A stretch of DNA of 64,000 nucleotides from PALSA-612 sp963791225. GTDB taxonomy: Bacteria > Actinomycetota > Thermoleophilia > Gaiellales > Gaiellaceae. Shown here piece by piece: positions 25,989 to 33,676 of this stretch. The stretch is from assembly GCA_963791225.1 (NCBI GenBank), contig CAWBRV010000003.1, positions 1,054,001 through 1,118,000 on the forward strand, in the 5' to 3' direction. Position 1 is the first letter of the stretch, and every line of letters starts with the position of its first letter. Both the position numbers and the translations under genes were made by a program. Below the pieces are notes generated by a model. It worked only from the letters and a program-made list of their open reading frames with translations, was not told the DNA's origin and did not search any database.

Positions 25989-26390
25989 TCAGACCGGTGC
26001 TGTCTCCCGGTCGCCCCAGCGCACCGTGAGGGCGTACAGGATGATGATGCTCAGCGTCATCACCATGAGTGACCAGAGCGGGTAGTCGGAACTGCCGACG
26101 AAGCCGAGCTGGTGAACGATGCTCACGGCGACGACGACGATGGAGAACCACCGTGCCCAGCTCGCGCCGCCGATCAGCCCGAGGCCCGCGAGGAGGATCA
26201 CGCAGCCCCAGATCAGCGTGAGCCATCCCCAGGTCTTGGAGTCGAAGACGATGATGTGACTCGGGGTCAAGAAGTAGTACTGACCCCTGATGATCGCGAT
26301 CAGGCCCTCGAAGAAGTCGATCGCGCCCATGACGATCATCAGCAGGCCGGCGAATCCGATCCAGCCGGCCCACGAATTGTTCTTTGCCAC
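25989..26390 (-). CDS. small four-helix membrane protein (DUF7144-like)
   Basis: A 133-residue membrane protein with four hydrophobic segments: WIGFAGLLMIVMGAIDFFEGLIAI, WLTLIWGCVILLAGLGLI, WFSIVVVAVSIVHQLGFV and LMVMTLSIIILYALTV. The spacing and the W-x-x-F-A-G-x-L-M-I-V-x-G start look like the actinobacterial DUF7144 group, whose function is unknown. GTG at 26390 follows AAGGAGGG. It converges on the DUF1269-like gene through the shared hairpin. Confidence 0.82.
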   Translation of the reverse strand: MAKNNSWAGWIGFAGLLMIVMGAIDFFEGLIAIIRGQYYFLTPSHIIVFDSKTWGWLTLIWGCVILLAGLGLIGGASWARWFSIVVVAVSIVHQLGFVGSSDYPLWSLMVMTLSIIILYALTVRWGDRETAPV

Positions 26391-26477
26391 ACTCCCTCCT
26401 TTTCGGTGCCGTCCCACCCGCGGACGCGAGTCGATGCAGTCGGCACGTGCGAGCATACGCCTCGTACCGGCTGGCTA

Positions 26478-26972
26478 CTAGCTCTGTTTCGCGTGGCGCA
26501 GGCGCAGGAGCTGGAAGGGCACGAGCACCAGACAGACGGCCTCGCGGGCGACCACTGCAGGGGGACTTGGGCCCCGCGCGCCCTCGACCGTGAGCCGAAC
26601 CTGCCGGCCCCGAACGGCGGACCGGAACAGGATGCGGGCGCGGCGCCGGTGCCAGCGTGACGTGACGACGACGAGCTCCGACGCGCCCAGGGTGTGCGCA
26701 GCCGCGACCACGTTCGTCGCGTTGTCCGCGGTCGAGCGTGCGGTCCGGTCGCAAACGAGCTGAGCGCCCGGCTCGGCCCACGCGTCGCGCATCAGCTCGG
26801 CCTCCGATCGTCCCGCGGGGTGCCGGGCCCAGCCGGAGAGGATGACGGCGTGCCCGTCCCCGGCGAGCTCCCGGGCGTGCGCCAGGCGGCTCGCGCAGAT
26901 CGGATGGAGCCGCGCCGGGTCCCTGCCCGAGTAGCCGAGCACCGCGACGACGCGTCGGGAGCTCTCAGGCAC
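26478..26972 (-). CDS. DUF218/YdcF-like protein
   Basis: A 164-residue protein of the YdcF/SanA/ElyC (DUF218) fold. VVAVLGYSGRD opens the Rossmann-like core, followed by RLAHARELAGDGHAVILSGWARHP, STADNATNVVAAAHTLGASELVVVTSRWHRRRARILF (about 78-115) and an end PFQLLRLRH. Family members are linked to envelope carbohydrate metabolism. GTG at 26972 overlaps the end of the glycosyltransferase gene by 8 bases, so it is the third gene of an M23/GT2/DUF218 run. It lacks the N-terminal membrane helices that SanA/ElyC-type members have. Confidence 0.82.
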   Translation of the reverse strand: MPESSRRVVAVLGYSGRDPARLHPICASRLAHARELAGDGHAVILSGWARHPAGRSEAELMRDAWAEPGAQLVCDRTARSTADNATNVVAAAHTLGASELVVVTSRWHRRRARILFRSAVRGRQVRLTVEGARGPSPPAVVAREAVCLVLVPFQLLRLRHAKQS

Positions 26973-27705
26973 CGCGTGACCTCCGGTGACGCAGGTACCG
27001 GGCCGTCACCAGCGTCCCGATGACGGTCAGCACGAGGACGACCGCCTTCTTCCCCTGGAGCTTCGATTCTCCGCTCGTGCGCTCACGCATCTCGACGGGA
27101 ACCTCCTGGACCCGCAGTCCCTCCGCGTCGAGGCGGAGAATCGCCTCGACCTCGGGCGCGCCGCTCGTGTACGGCCGGGCCAGGATCGGCAGCGCCCGCG
27201 CGTTGGCCGCGTACATGCCGCTCGTGGCGTCGTGGAAGGGGCTGCCGAGGGCGACGGCCATCGAGCGGCGCAAGAGGCCGGTTCCGAGTCGACGCGCCGG
27301 CGTCGGCTGGTAACGCTCGGCCTCGAGCCCGCCGCCGGACGCGAAGCGCGAGCCGATCGCGACGTCACACTCGTCCGCCTCGACCTTCTCGAGCAGGCGG
27401 CGAAGCTCGGCCGGGGGATGCTGCCCGTCCGCGTCGACCCGGCCGCAGTAGTCGTAGCCGTGCTCGGCCGCGAATCCCCAACCGGCGGCGATGCCCGCTC
27501 GCAGGCCGCGGTTCTCGCCGAACGAGACGACCTCGGCCCCGTGCAGGCGCGCGACCGCGGCGGTGCCGTCCGTCGAGCCGTCGTCGACGACGAGGACGTC
27601 CGCGTCCGGAAGCTCCTGTCGCAGTTCGTCGAGCACGAGAGGGAGGTTCTGCTCCTCGTTCCAGGCGGGGACGAAGACGAGCGTACGCGTCAGGAGCCGA
27701 CCCAC
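26965..27705 (-). CDS. glycosyltransferase family 2 (dolichyl-phosphate mannose synthase-like)
   Basis: A 246-residue GT-A enzyme. It begins LVFVPAWNEEQNLPLVLDEL, then VLVVDDGSTDGTA (nucleotide-sugar site), GLRAGIAAGWGFA and the metal motif CGRVDADGQHPP (about residues 88-99). The end shows PVEMRERTSGESKLQGKKA and one hydrophobic helix VVLVLTVIGTLVTARYL. Similar enzymes transfer a sugar to a polyprenyl phosphate at the inner membrane face. GTG at 27705 overlaps the M23 peptidase gene by 16 bases, and the stop overlaps the DUF218 gene. Confidence 0.9.
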   Translation of the reverse strand: MGRLLTRTLVFVPAWNEEQNLPLVLDELRQELPDADVLVVDDGSTDGTAAVARLHGAEVVSFGENRGLRAGIAAGWGFAAEHGYDYCGRVDADGQHPPAELRRLLEKVEADECDVAIGSRFASGGGLEAERYQPTPARRLGTGLLRRSMAVALGSPFHDATSGMYAANARALPILARPYTSGAPEVEAILRLDAEGLRVQEVPVEMRERTSGESKLQGKKAVVLVLTVIGTLVTARYLRHRRSRGA

Positions 27706-28655
27706 CCGGGGCGGTTGTGGACGGTGAACCGCCGCGAGCGCGAGCCCTGGTTGCCGCGGATGTCGGTCGCGGTGACGACCAGGTCGTAGACCCCGTCCGG
27801 AATGCTCTTCGTGTCGAACGGCTTGCGCGTCAGCTTGAACAGGAAGCATCCGGGCTGCCGGAACGAGTAGTGCGGCCCAAACACGCAACAGTTCTGGTAC
27901 GTGCCGCGCGCGTAGTAGCTCCAGAAGAGCCTGTTCGCCGGGATGGTGGTGCGGAAGTCGACCGCGACCTGCTCCTTGACGACCACCTTGCCGCCGAGGT
28001 TCTGGATCCGCCAGGTCAGGAGCGCGGGCGCGACGGGCATGCCCGCCCACTCGCCGGGAACGGGAATCGCCGGCGTGTCGTACGCCTCCGCGATCAGCTC
28101 GACGGACCCGCGGAGGAAGTTCGGCAGCACGTCGCCCCCGACACCTGCGGCGCGAAACGTGATCGCCTCGACCTCGGGCTTCGTCGTGTCGGTGTAGGGC
28201 GTGAGGTGTCCGGCTGCGAGCGGGTTGATCGAGGAGCCCTGCCGGAGCTCGGAGAGGTGGACGTGCCCGCAATCGGCAAGGATCGTGCCGAGCTCCGTCT
28301 TGCGCGCCTGGACCTGGTCGCCCTTCTTGACGGCGGCTTTGATGTGCCAGTACTGGAAGTTGCGTCCCCGGCCGGTGTCGATCCCGACCCAGTCCCTGGT
28401 CACCTGGCTGACCGTGCCGGAGACGACCGGATAGACCGCCGTCCCGTCGTCGGCCGAGATGTCGACGCCGAAGTGGAACGAGAAGGCGCCGTCGCCCGTA
28501 ATCAGCCCTCGCTGGGTCGGCGGCACCTTGAAGACCATGCGCGGGTCGCCGAAGCCACCGCGGACGGGATGCTGCCGATCGAATGGCTTGACCGGCCAGC
28601 AGTACGCGGTGCCGGGCTGGGGCGTGCGCTGCTTGGGCGCCGGAGGCACGGTCAA
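27690..28655 (-). CDS. M23-family (LytM-like) peptidase
   Basis: A 321-residue protein with an M23 core. FSFHFGVDISADDGTAVYPVVSGTV (about residues 58-82) carries the H-x(3)-D zinc ligands, and GHVHLSEL (about 150-157) carries the second H-x-H. C-terminal to it is a beta-type region ending VVTATDIRGNQGSRSRRFTV. Family members cut peptidoglycan peptides or act as inactive regulators. The assigned start (TTG at 28655) leaves no signal peptide, which is odd for a wall enzyme; an earlier start was not found in this frame. It heads an overlapping run with a GT2 and a DUF218 gene. Confidence 0.82.
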   Translation of the reverse strand: MTVPPAPKQRTPQPGTAYCWPVKPFDRQHPVRGGFGDPRMVFKVPPTQRGLITGDGAFSFHFGVDISADDGTAVYPVVSGTVSQVTRDWVGIDTGRGRNFQYWHIKAAVKKGDQVQARKTELGTILADCGHVHLSELRQGSSINPLAAGHLTPYTDTTKPEVEAITFRAAGVGGDVLPNFLRGSVELIAEAYDTPAIPVPGEWAGMPVAPALLTWRIQNLGGKVVVKEQVAVDFRTTIPANRLFWSYYARGTYQNCCVFGPHYSFRQPGCFLFKLTRKPFDTKSIPDGVYDLVVTATDIRGNQGSRSRRFTVHNRPGWVGS

Positions 28656-28700
28656 GCAAGGGTAACGACGATGCGAGGTGACCGAGGTTATGCTCGCCGC

Positions 28701-29150
28701 GTGCGTCGTCTTCTGTCGTTGACTCTCGTCGTGTGTGCGCTCGGCGCTGCATCGTCGAGTCTGGCCGGCTCGGCGACGGTGCTGCCGGGCTTCCGCTCGC
28801 CTTCGGGAAACATCAAGTGTCTCTACCAGCCCGGCCCGCCCGCGTTCCTGTGGTGCTCGATCGCGAAGGCCGATTACGCCAAGAAGCTGATCGCGTACTG
28901 CGCGCAGCCCAAGATCGGCGTCGATTGGGCCGGCTTCACGCTCGGGACGAAGGGCAAGGGGTCGGTGGAGTGCTCAGGCGGCGTCATGTACGACCCGAGC
29001 ACGCAGCACCCGAGATACGTCACGCTCGCCTACGGGAACGCCTGGAAGCGCGGGGCGTTCACGTGCTCGTCCGCCGTGACCGGGATCACGTGCAAGAGCC
29101 GCACCGGCCACGGCCTGTTCGTGTCACGCCAGTCCTGGCGCGCGTTCTAG
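28701..29150 (+). CDS. secreted small cysteine-rich protein (DUF6636-like)
   Basis: A 149-residue exported protein: a signal peptide (RRLLSLTLVVCALGAASSSLAG), then FRSPSGNIKCLYQPGPPAFLWCSIAKADY. It also has a C-terminal TCSSAVTGITCKSRTGHGLFVSRQSW. The F-R-S-P-S-G-N-I-x-C start and the paired cysteines match an actinobacterial group of unknown function. GTG at 28701 is used. Its stop overlaps the convergent 49-residue membrane ORF by 4 bases. It diverges from the M23 gene with 45 bp between. Confidence 0.8.
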   Translation: MRRLLSLTLVVCALGAASSSLAGSATVLPGFRSPSGNIKCLYQPGPPAFLWCSIAKADYAKKLIAYCAQPKIGVDWAGFTLGTKGKGSVECSGGVMYDPSTQHPRYVTLAYGNAWKRGAFTCSSAVTGITCKSRTGHGLFVSRQSWRAF

Positions 29151-29296
29151 TCGTCGTGGCGTTTGGGCTGGCGCTCTTCCCAGTTGTCCGGGTTCCTCAG
29201 CTGCAAGACCGAGTAGATCGCCAATCCGATCAGGCCGAGGACGCCGAGCCCGGCGAGTCCCCATCCCCAGTTGGCGACGACGAGAGCTGTGATCAC
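29147..29296 (-). CDS. 49-residue single-span membrane protein
   Basis: A very small ORF with one hydrophobic span (WGWGLAGLGVLGLIGLAIYSVL) and a charged tail RNPDNWEERQPKRHDD. The GTG at 29296 has AAAGGAG 8 bases upstream. Its stop overlaps the stop of the converging secreted protein. No family is recognised. The ribosome site and clean topology support a real gene. Confidence 0.6.
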   Translation of the reverse strand: MITALVVANWGWGLAGLGVLGLIGLAIYSVLQLRNPDNWEERQPKRHDD

Positions 29297-29451
29297 CTTT
29301 CTTGCTCCTTTCGGTTGGCTCTGGCCGGACGGTAACCGCTCCGGTCGGACGCCGAGCGACACGTGAGCCGGAGGCGCTCGGCGATCCCGCCCCCGCGATC
29401 TGGTTCCATCCCTTCGCAGGGTTTCGTTCTGCTTCGATTCGGGAGTCGCCG

Positions 29452-30246
29452 ATGGGTACCGGGCACCGCAGCAGTCCAGTTCCGAGTCATGATCGCAACT
29501 ACCTGCTCGGTGAGGGCAAGCGCAACGATCTGCTTGCGCTGTGGGAGGTCGAGCGGTACGGCCTCGATAGCTTCGGCGATCTCGATTACGTCAGCATCTA
29601 CGGGCTGAAGCCCAAGGAGTGGTATGCCCGCGGCGTGCGACTGTTAGCCCGCACCGCCGTGGAGTGCACCCGCGACCGGTTGGCCGATTTGATCGGAAGC
29701 GACATCGCCGGCCTGGCTGGTGCTGCACCGACTGCTTCGGGATCGGTCGCCGTCGACCCGTTCGCGGGGTCCGGCAACACGCTCTACTGGATCAAGCGCC
29801 ATCTATCGACGTCCAGATGCCTCGCCTTCGAACTCGACGACGCCGTGTTCGAGACGACTCGCCGAAACCTGTCCATCGTCAACCTCGAAATCACGCTGCT
29901 CCACCAAGAACACGAAGCCGGCCTGGCAGCGTTGAGCATCCCAAACGATCAACTCCTCGTCGTGTTCGTCGCACCGCCCTGGGGTGATGCGCTCACTGAG
30001 ACATCATGCCTGGATCTGCGCCGAACACAGCCCCCCGTCAGCGACATCATCAACCTGATCGCAACCACATTCCCCACTCACAAGACGCTCGTCGCGACAC
30101 AGATCCACGAAACAACCAATCCAGGCTCGCTCAACGACGCGACCTCACAGTTCGACTGGTCGACCCTTAAGACATACGACATCAACGCGCCCGGCAAAAA
30201 CTCCGGCCTACTACTCGGCACACACGGCTGGGCACCTCGAGGCTAA
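29452..30246 (+). CDS. SAM-dependent methyltransferase (RsmD/TGS1-like class I fold)
   Basis: A 264-residue protein with the SAM site VAVDPFAGSGNTLYWIKRHL (about residues 99-118), an acidic strand end CLAFELDD, and a catalytic-type loop VFVAPPWGDAL (about 180-190). The APPW motif resembles the N/DPPY/W motif of N-methyltransferases acting on RNA or DNA. The N-terminal 90 residues (RNYLLGEGKRNDLLALWEVERYG) are not recognised. Codon use is visibly richer in A and T than in neighbours (third positions such as ATC/AAC/ACA in runs), which suggests transfer. Start ATG at 29452. No restriction enzyme gene is adjacent. Confidence 0.72.
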   Translation: MGTGHRSSPVPSHDRNYLLGEGKRNDLLALWEVERYGLDSFGDLDYVSIYGLKPKEWYARGVRLLARTAVECTRDRLADLIGSDIAGLAGAAPTASGSVAVDPFAGSGNTLYWIKRHLSTSRCLAFELDDAVFETTRRNLSIVNLEITLLHQEHEAGLAALSIPNDQLLVVFVAPPWGDALTETSCLDLRRTQPPVSDIINLIATTFPTHKTLVATQIHETTNPGSLNDATSQFDWSTLKTYDINAPGKNSGLLLGTHGWAPRG

Positions 30247-30396
30247 GGCTCATACCGGCTGAAGATGCGCGGCCCGGAACGTGCCTCCTAGAGGGTGGCG
30301 TTGTCAGTGCTGTACGGCCCCGTCCACAGCGAGCCGTGACGCCCGACCCTCATTCTCGCTCCTCCGAGCGTAGGGACTTGCGGGGCTACCGTACGC

Positions 30397-31356
30397 TCAG
30401 TATTTCGCGTTGTTGCCGAGCGCGTCACCGCGGCCGAGTTTCCGCATCGACGTGTTCCCTTTCAAGATGTAGGGCCACATGACGACGGTGTTGTTGCTGG
30501 CCTTGTTGCTCTCGACGTGGTCGAACTGCCGAACATGTCCAAACTCGTGAGCCGCGACTGACTGGATATCGAAACCGCCTGCAGACGGATCGGTCGACCA
30601 GTCTTCAGCGGTGCTGAAGCGGACATCCGACTCGACCGGGTTGCCCTGGTCGTCGTACCAGCTGGCGGTGCAGGCAATCGCCGCGCTGCAGTTTTGGACG
30701 TTCTTCAGGCTTCCCCAATCGACGACGTTCTTTCCGTCGTGTGTGGAGCTGGTGTTCGTGCGGCCCTTGTACTCGCCCACCACTTGCGCATTGTCGGGGT
30801 AGCCGCACCAGTTGATGTCGTTCGACCACTCCGAGGATGCCTGGCGGAGCGCGTTGACGACCTTGTCCGGTGGGAGGTTGCTAGGCATCTTGCCGATCCA
30901 CCATTTCCATGGCTGCTTCCAGATGTGCTTTCCGATCATGTCGTAGGCGTCGTTGGCGCAACTGACCTTGGCCCCCGGTGGCTGGGACGTGGTAGCGGCG
31001 GCAAATGATGCGTCTGCGGCGAACCGAAGCGTTCCCGAACGACGGAAGAACCGAACATCGAGCATCCGACCCAGCTGATCGATACGCGAGTACGCGAATC
31101 TCGAGCCGTCGGCACGGAACAACGTGCAGAGGACGAGGCTGCCGACGATGGGGCGGGCAGTCGCCCTGCCACCCTTCGGAACGGCGAAGCGGGGTGATCC
31201 ACCCGAAGGCGGCGAGAGTCGCAGGCTGCAAGGACGGATCTCTGCCGTCAAGGCGACAGCTCCTTGCGCCGCCTCCCCGTTTGACGTGGTGCCCAGCGTG
31301 ATCGCGACGGCTGCGAACCCGATCCCAACGAACGTGGATACGTACGTAAGCGGCAT
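30397..31356 (-). CDS. secreted zincin-type metalloprotease (matrixin-like)
   Basis: A 319-residue exported protein. A signal segment (residues 1 to about 30) is followed by a region rich in charged beta strands, then a zinc-protease site AAHEFGHVRQFDH (H270, E271, H274, H280). This fits the metzincin pattern HExxHxxxxxH. A methionine at 293 (VVMWPY) is placed like a Met-turn. Paired cysteines (VSCAND, NWCGY, QNCSAAIACT) suggest disulfides. Matrixin-like proteases act outside the cell. ATG at 31356 is clear. No inhibitor or secretion gene is adjacent. Confidence 0.8.
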   Translation of the reverse strand: MPLTYVSTFVGIGFAAVAITLGTTSNGEAAQGAVALTAEIRPCSLRLSPPSGGSPRFAVPKGGRATARPIVGSLVLCTLFRADGSRFAYSRIDQLGRMLDVRFFRRSGTLRFAADASFAAATTSQPPGAKVSCANDAYDMIGKHIWKQPWKWWIGKMPSNLPPDKVVNALRQASSEWSNDINWCGYPDNAQVVGEYKGRTNTSSTHDGKNVVDWGSLKNVQNCSAAIACTASWYDDQGNPVESDVRFSTAEDWSTDPSAGGFDIQSVAAHEFGHVRQFDHVESNKASNNTVVMWPYILKGNTSMRKLGRGDALGNNAKY

Positions 31357-31944
31357 TTACGATCCCGAGCCGCATTCGGGGGACTCTATTATCGGCGCAA
31401 ACCCCCATGAACACAATCCCTCGTTCGAGTGATTGGCTACATGTGTAGCCTTCGTTGACCGACAGCCCGTTCCGAGAATTGACCCCGCTGCGAGCACGGC
31501 TTCGGCTCGTTCTCCATCCCCGGTGGGGCGGTTCGGACTGCGGGCGCGGGTGCGGGAGGGGTGTGTGCTCGTAGGCCGCAGCGAACCGAGACGCCCGCGA
31601 CGGTACTGGCCGTGGCCGCGGTGGCAGCTGCTCGAGTTGCTCGGCTGCCGGACGGCGCTGGGGTGCAGGCGGTGTGGCGGGCGGTTTCGACGTAGTGCGC
31701 CGGATCGACACTCGCGGTCACTAGCCGCCCATGATGTAGAACCAAGGACAAGCACCCGCGTCGCACTAGGCCCTCAAGCAGGTAAGCCGGCGCGGGTGCA
31801 TAGCCATCTTCCGCTTCCCTCGCCTCGCCGGCTAGACCCAACTAGGTCAATTCCTCGACACACGCTTCGTCGTACCGGCTTGTTGCTTTCCAACCCTTGG
31901 GGGCGTTCGCACTGCGGGCGTGGGTGCGTGCTTGTACGCCTGGA
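31357..31944. other. 588-base stretch without a supported gene
   Basis: The open frames here lack ribosome sites and motifs, and all look like shadows. The stretch contains two diverged copies of a G-rich motif, 31524-31573 and 31899-31942. They share ACTGCGGGCG and GGGTGCG in the same order, at about four bases in five. It lies between the secreted zincin and the PAS-LuxR gene and may be decayed DNA. Confidence 0.45.
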
Positions 31945-32511
31945 TCAGGAGGGTGACGCGGTCCGGGTGGCGGCGACGGCTTCGAGTCGGGAGTTGACGC
32001 CGAGGGCGCGAAAGAGCCGGCGGATGTGGTTCCTGACTGTCTCGGTGGTCAGATGGAGCTCGGCGGCGATCTGCTTTGTCGACCGTCCCTGTTCGAGAAG
32101 ATGAAGCACCTCGACTTGCCGAGGGGTGAGATGCGGGTGTGGTGTTGTGGGCGTGTCGTCTGGGTGTCCCTCGAACAGGCCGAAGACGCCGACTACCCGT
32201 TCACCGTTCATGAGCGGCACCGCGCTGATCTCCACAGCCACCCTCGTCCCCTCGGTGGAAACCAGTACGCCGGTCGAGTCGGTGGCCGGGGCGGTGCCGA
32301 GCACCTTCCGGGAGAACAGCTCGCGAGCGCGGCGGCTGTCCTCGGGTGCGACGACGGAGGTGAAGTGGCGACCTCGAACGTCGCCGAGTAGCCGCTCGGC
32401 TGCCGGGTTGATCCACCGGACGACTCCGGTCGTGTCGAGCACGTAGCTGGGGACGCCGACGCTGTTCAGAGCTTGCTCGACGTCGCCGCCGACTACCAGG
32501 CCGGTCGCCAT
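31945..32511 (-). CDS. PAS domain-LuxR transcription regulator (intact copy)
   Basis: A 188-residue regulator. A PAS domain (about residues 10-115, GVPSYVLDTTGVVRWINPAAERLLGD...VVGVFGLFEG) senses a ligand or redox state. A LuxR helix-turn-helix follows (about 128-182: LTPRQVEVLHLLEQGRSTKQIAAELHLTTETVRNHIRRLF). It is soluble, with no membrane segment. ATG at 32511 is the start; no clear ribosome site precedes it. Codons 1 to about 106 and the 48 bp upstream are repeated almost exactly 4.6 kb away, where the DNA-binding half is missing. It diverges from the surface-type protein at 32519. Confidence 0.88.
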   Translation of the reverse strand: MATGLVVGGDVEQALNSVGVPSYVLDTTGVVRWINPAAERLLGDVRGRHFTSVVAPEDSRRARELFSRKVLGTAPATDSTGVLVSTEGTRVAVEISAVPLMNGERVVGVFGLFEGHPDDTPTTPHPHLTPRQVEVLHLLEQGRSTKQIAAELHLTTETVRNHIRRLFRALGVNSRLEAVAATRTASPS

Positions 32512-32559
32512 CACGGAAGTGTGGCTGATCGACGCACCCGAGGAAATTGACCCAGTTGG
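32192..32559. repeat. 368-bp direct repeat, copy 1
   Basis: Identical to 36779-37146 except for one base (T at 32347, C at 36934), with no gaps. It spans the first part of the PAS-LuxR gene and its upstream flank. The match begins at ACTACCCG and stops sharply after CCCAGTTGG at 32559. Both copies point the same way. There are no terminal inverted repeats or transposase. Confidence 0.95.
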
Positions 32560-33409
32560 AGGCGATTCGACATACGTGGTTCCGGCGGGGAACTGGAACG
32601 TCACCAAGTGGAGCACGCTAGCCGGTGATCTTGGCGGCAAGATGAACCTGATGATCTTTCGGAAGACAGCGACCCCCGGCTCTTACCAGGTCGTCGGCTC
32701 GTCGCAGGTGAAATCGCTGAACCCGAGCACCATGAACACCTTCAGCCTTGCCACCCCGATCGCTGTCCAGGGCGGCGATCTCGTCGGCCTGTGGTCGGAT
32801 GGCATCTCACAGTGCGCTGTCCGCTCGACGAGCCACTACGTTCCATACGACCTTTCCATTGGCGCACCGCCGGCCGCCGCTACAACCGTTACTCCGGCAT
32901 TGGGACCGTATGGCATGGACCTCAACATCTCCGCCACGCTCACGGCTGCCGCGCTTGACGCTTGGGTGGGTCTGAAGAACAGCGATGACCAGGGCACGCG
33001 GTTCGATCTTCAGGCGGAACTGAAGCGCGGCACCACGGTGCTCGCCACCGCTCTCGAGCGTTGTGTCACTGGCGTCACTCGGAACCCGTCGGTGGCGAAG
33101 GAAGTGTTCGCCGACTGGGATACGTCGGTGGCGATCAACGCTGGCGACACGATCGTCGTGTCGACGCGGATCGGCACGAACTCCGACGGAACGAAATGCG
33201 GAAGTGGTCACAGTTCGGCGGCGGGACTGCGGCTCTACTACGACAGCACGAGCCGACCTTCGTCGGGAGTGGGTCAGTTCTTGCATAGCAACGGCATCTT
33301 CAACTCCACGGCACCAACCGGCACGACGGCGGCGACGTCGGACTCGCCGGCAGTCACCTTCGCCGGCGGGAACCTGTTCCAGACGATCGGAACCTGGACC
33401 GCCCAGTAA
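32519..33409 (+). CDS. surface-type beta protein, apparently lacking its own N-terminus
   Basis: A 296-residue, mostly beta protein with the feel of an exported adhesin (STYVVPAGNWNVTKWSTLAGDLGGKMNLMIFRK; MDLNISATLTAAALDAWVGLKN; GLRLYYDSTSRPSS). Yet the frame has no signal peptide. Its only start (GTG at 32519) and its first 13 codons lie inside the 368-bp repeat, which ends at 32559. The natural sequence seems to begin right after it. I infer that the gene lost its original start in the rearrangement. A strong hairpin follows the stop. Could be a pseudogene. Confidence 0.6.
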   Translation: MWLIDAPEEIDPVGGDSTYVVPAGNWNVTKWSTLAGDLGGKMNLMIFRKTATPGSYQVVGSSQVKSLNPSTMNTFSLATPIAVQGGDLVGLWSDGISQCAVRSTSHYVPYDLSIGAPPAAATTVTPALGPYGMDLNISATLTAAALDAWVGLKNSDDQGTRFDLQAELKRGTTVLATALERCVTGVTRNPSVAKEVFADWDTSVAINAGDTIVVSTRIGTNSDGTKCGSGHSSAAGLRLYYDSTSRPSSGVGQFLHSNGIFNSTAPTGTTAATSDSPAVTFAGGNLFQTIGTWTAQ

Positions 33410-33486
33410 GACACGACAGCGGTTGCGGCCCTCCAGAAGCTGACGCCTGTCGTCAACTTCTGGGGCGGGTCGAATCGACTCAACGA

Positions 33487-33520
33487 GGAGCGGGCGGTTC
33501 GGTGACGAGCCACCCGCTCC
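33487..33520 (+). terminator. intrinsic terminator-like hairpin
   Basis: A 14- to 15-bp stem with one mismatch and one G-T pair around a GTGA loop, about 80 bp after the surface-type gene. It is followed by CTATTCGTT, a weak T stretch. Confidence 0.65.
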
Positions 33521-33550
33521 CTATTCGTTAGAGCCAGCCTCTCCTCCCAC

Positions 33551-33676
33551 AGCGATCAGATCAGGCCGCGCCTCCTCGACTTCGCCCAGCACGCAGGAAC
33601 GCGCGGCGACGGGATCACGCCCGCCGAGGCCGCCGACCGCCTCGTCGAGCGGCGTCTCGCCGTAGCCGCCGGCTAG
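33551..33676 (+). pseudogene. possible C-terminal remnant of a Glu/Leu/Phe/Val dehydrogenase
   Basis: An open frame without a start ends in DGITPAEAADRLVERRLAVAAG and a stop at 33676. The A-A-D-R-L/M-x-E-x-R-L end is typical of leucine/valine-type amino acid dehydrogenases. Only about 40 residues remain, and upstream sequence in this frame does not continue the enzyme. It overlaps the end of the converging propeller gene by 4 bases. The match is short, so this is a weak call. Confidence 0.35.
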
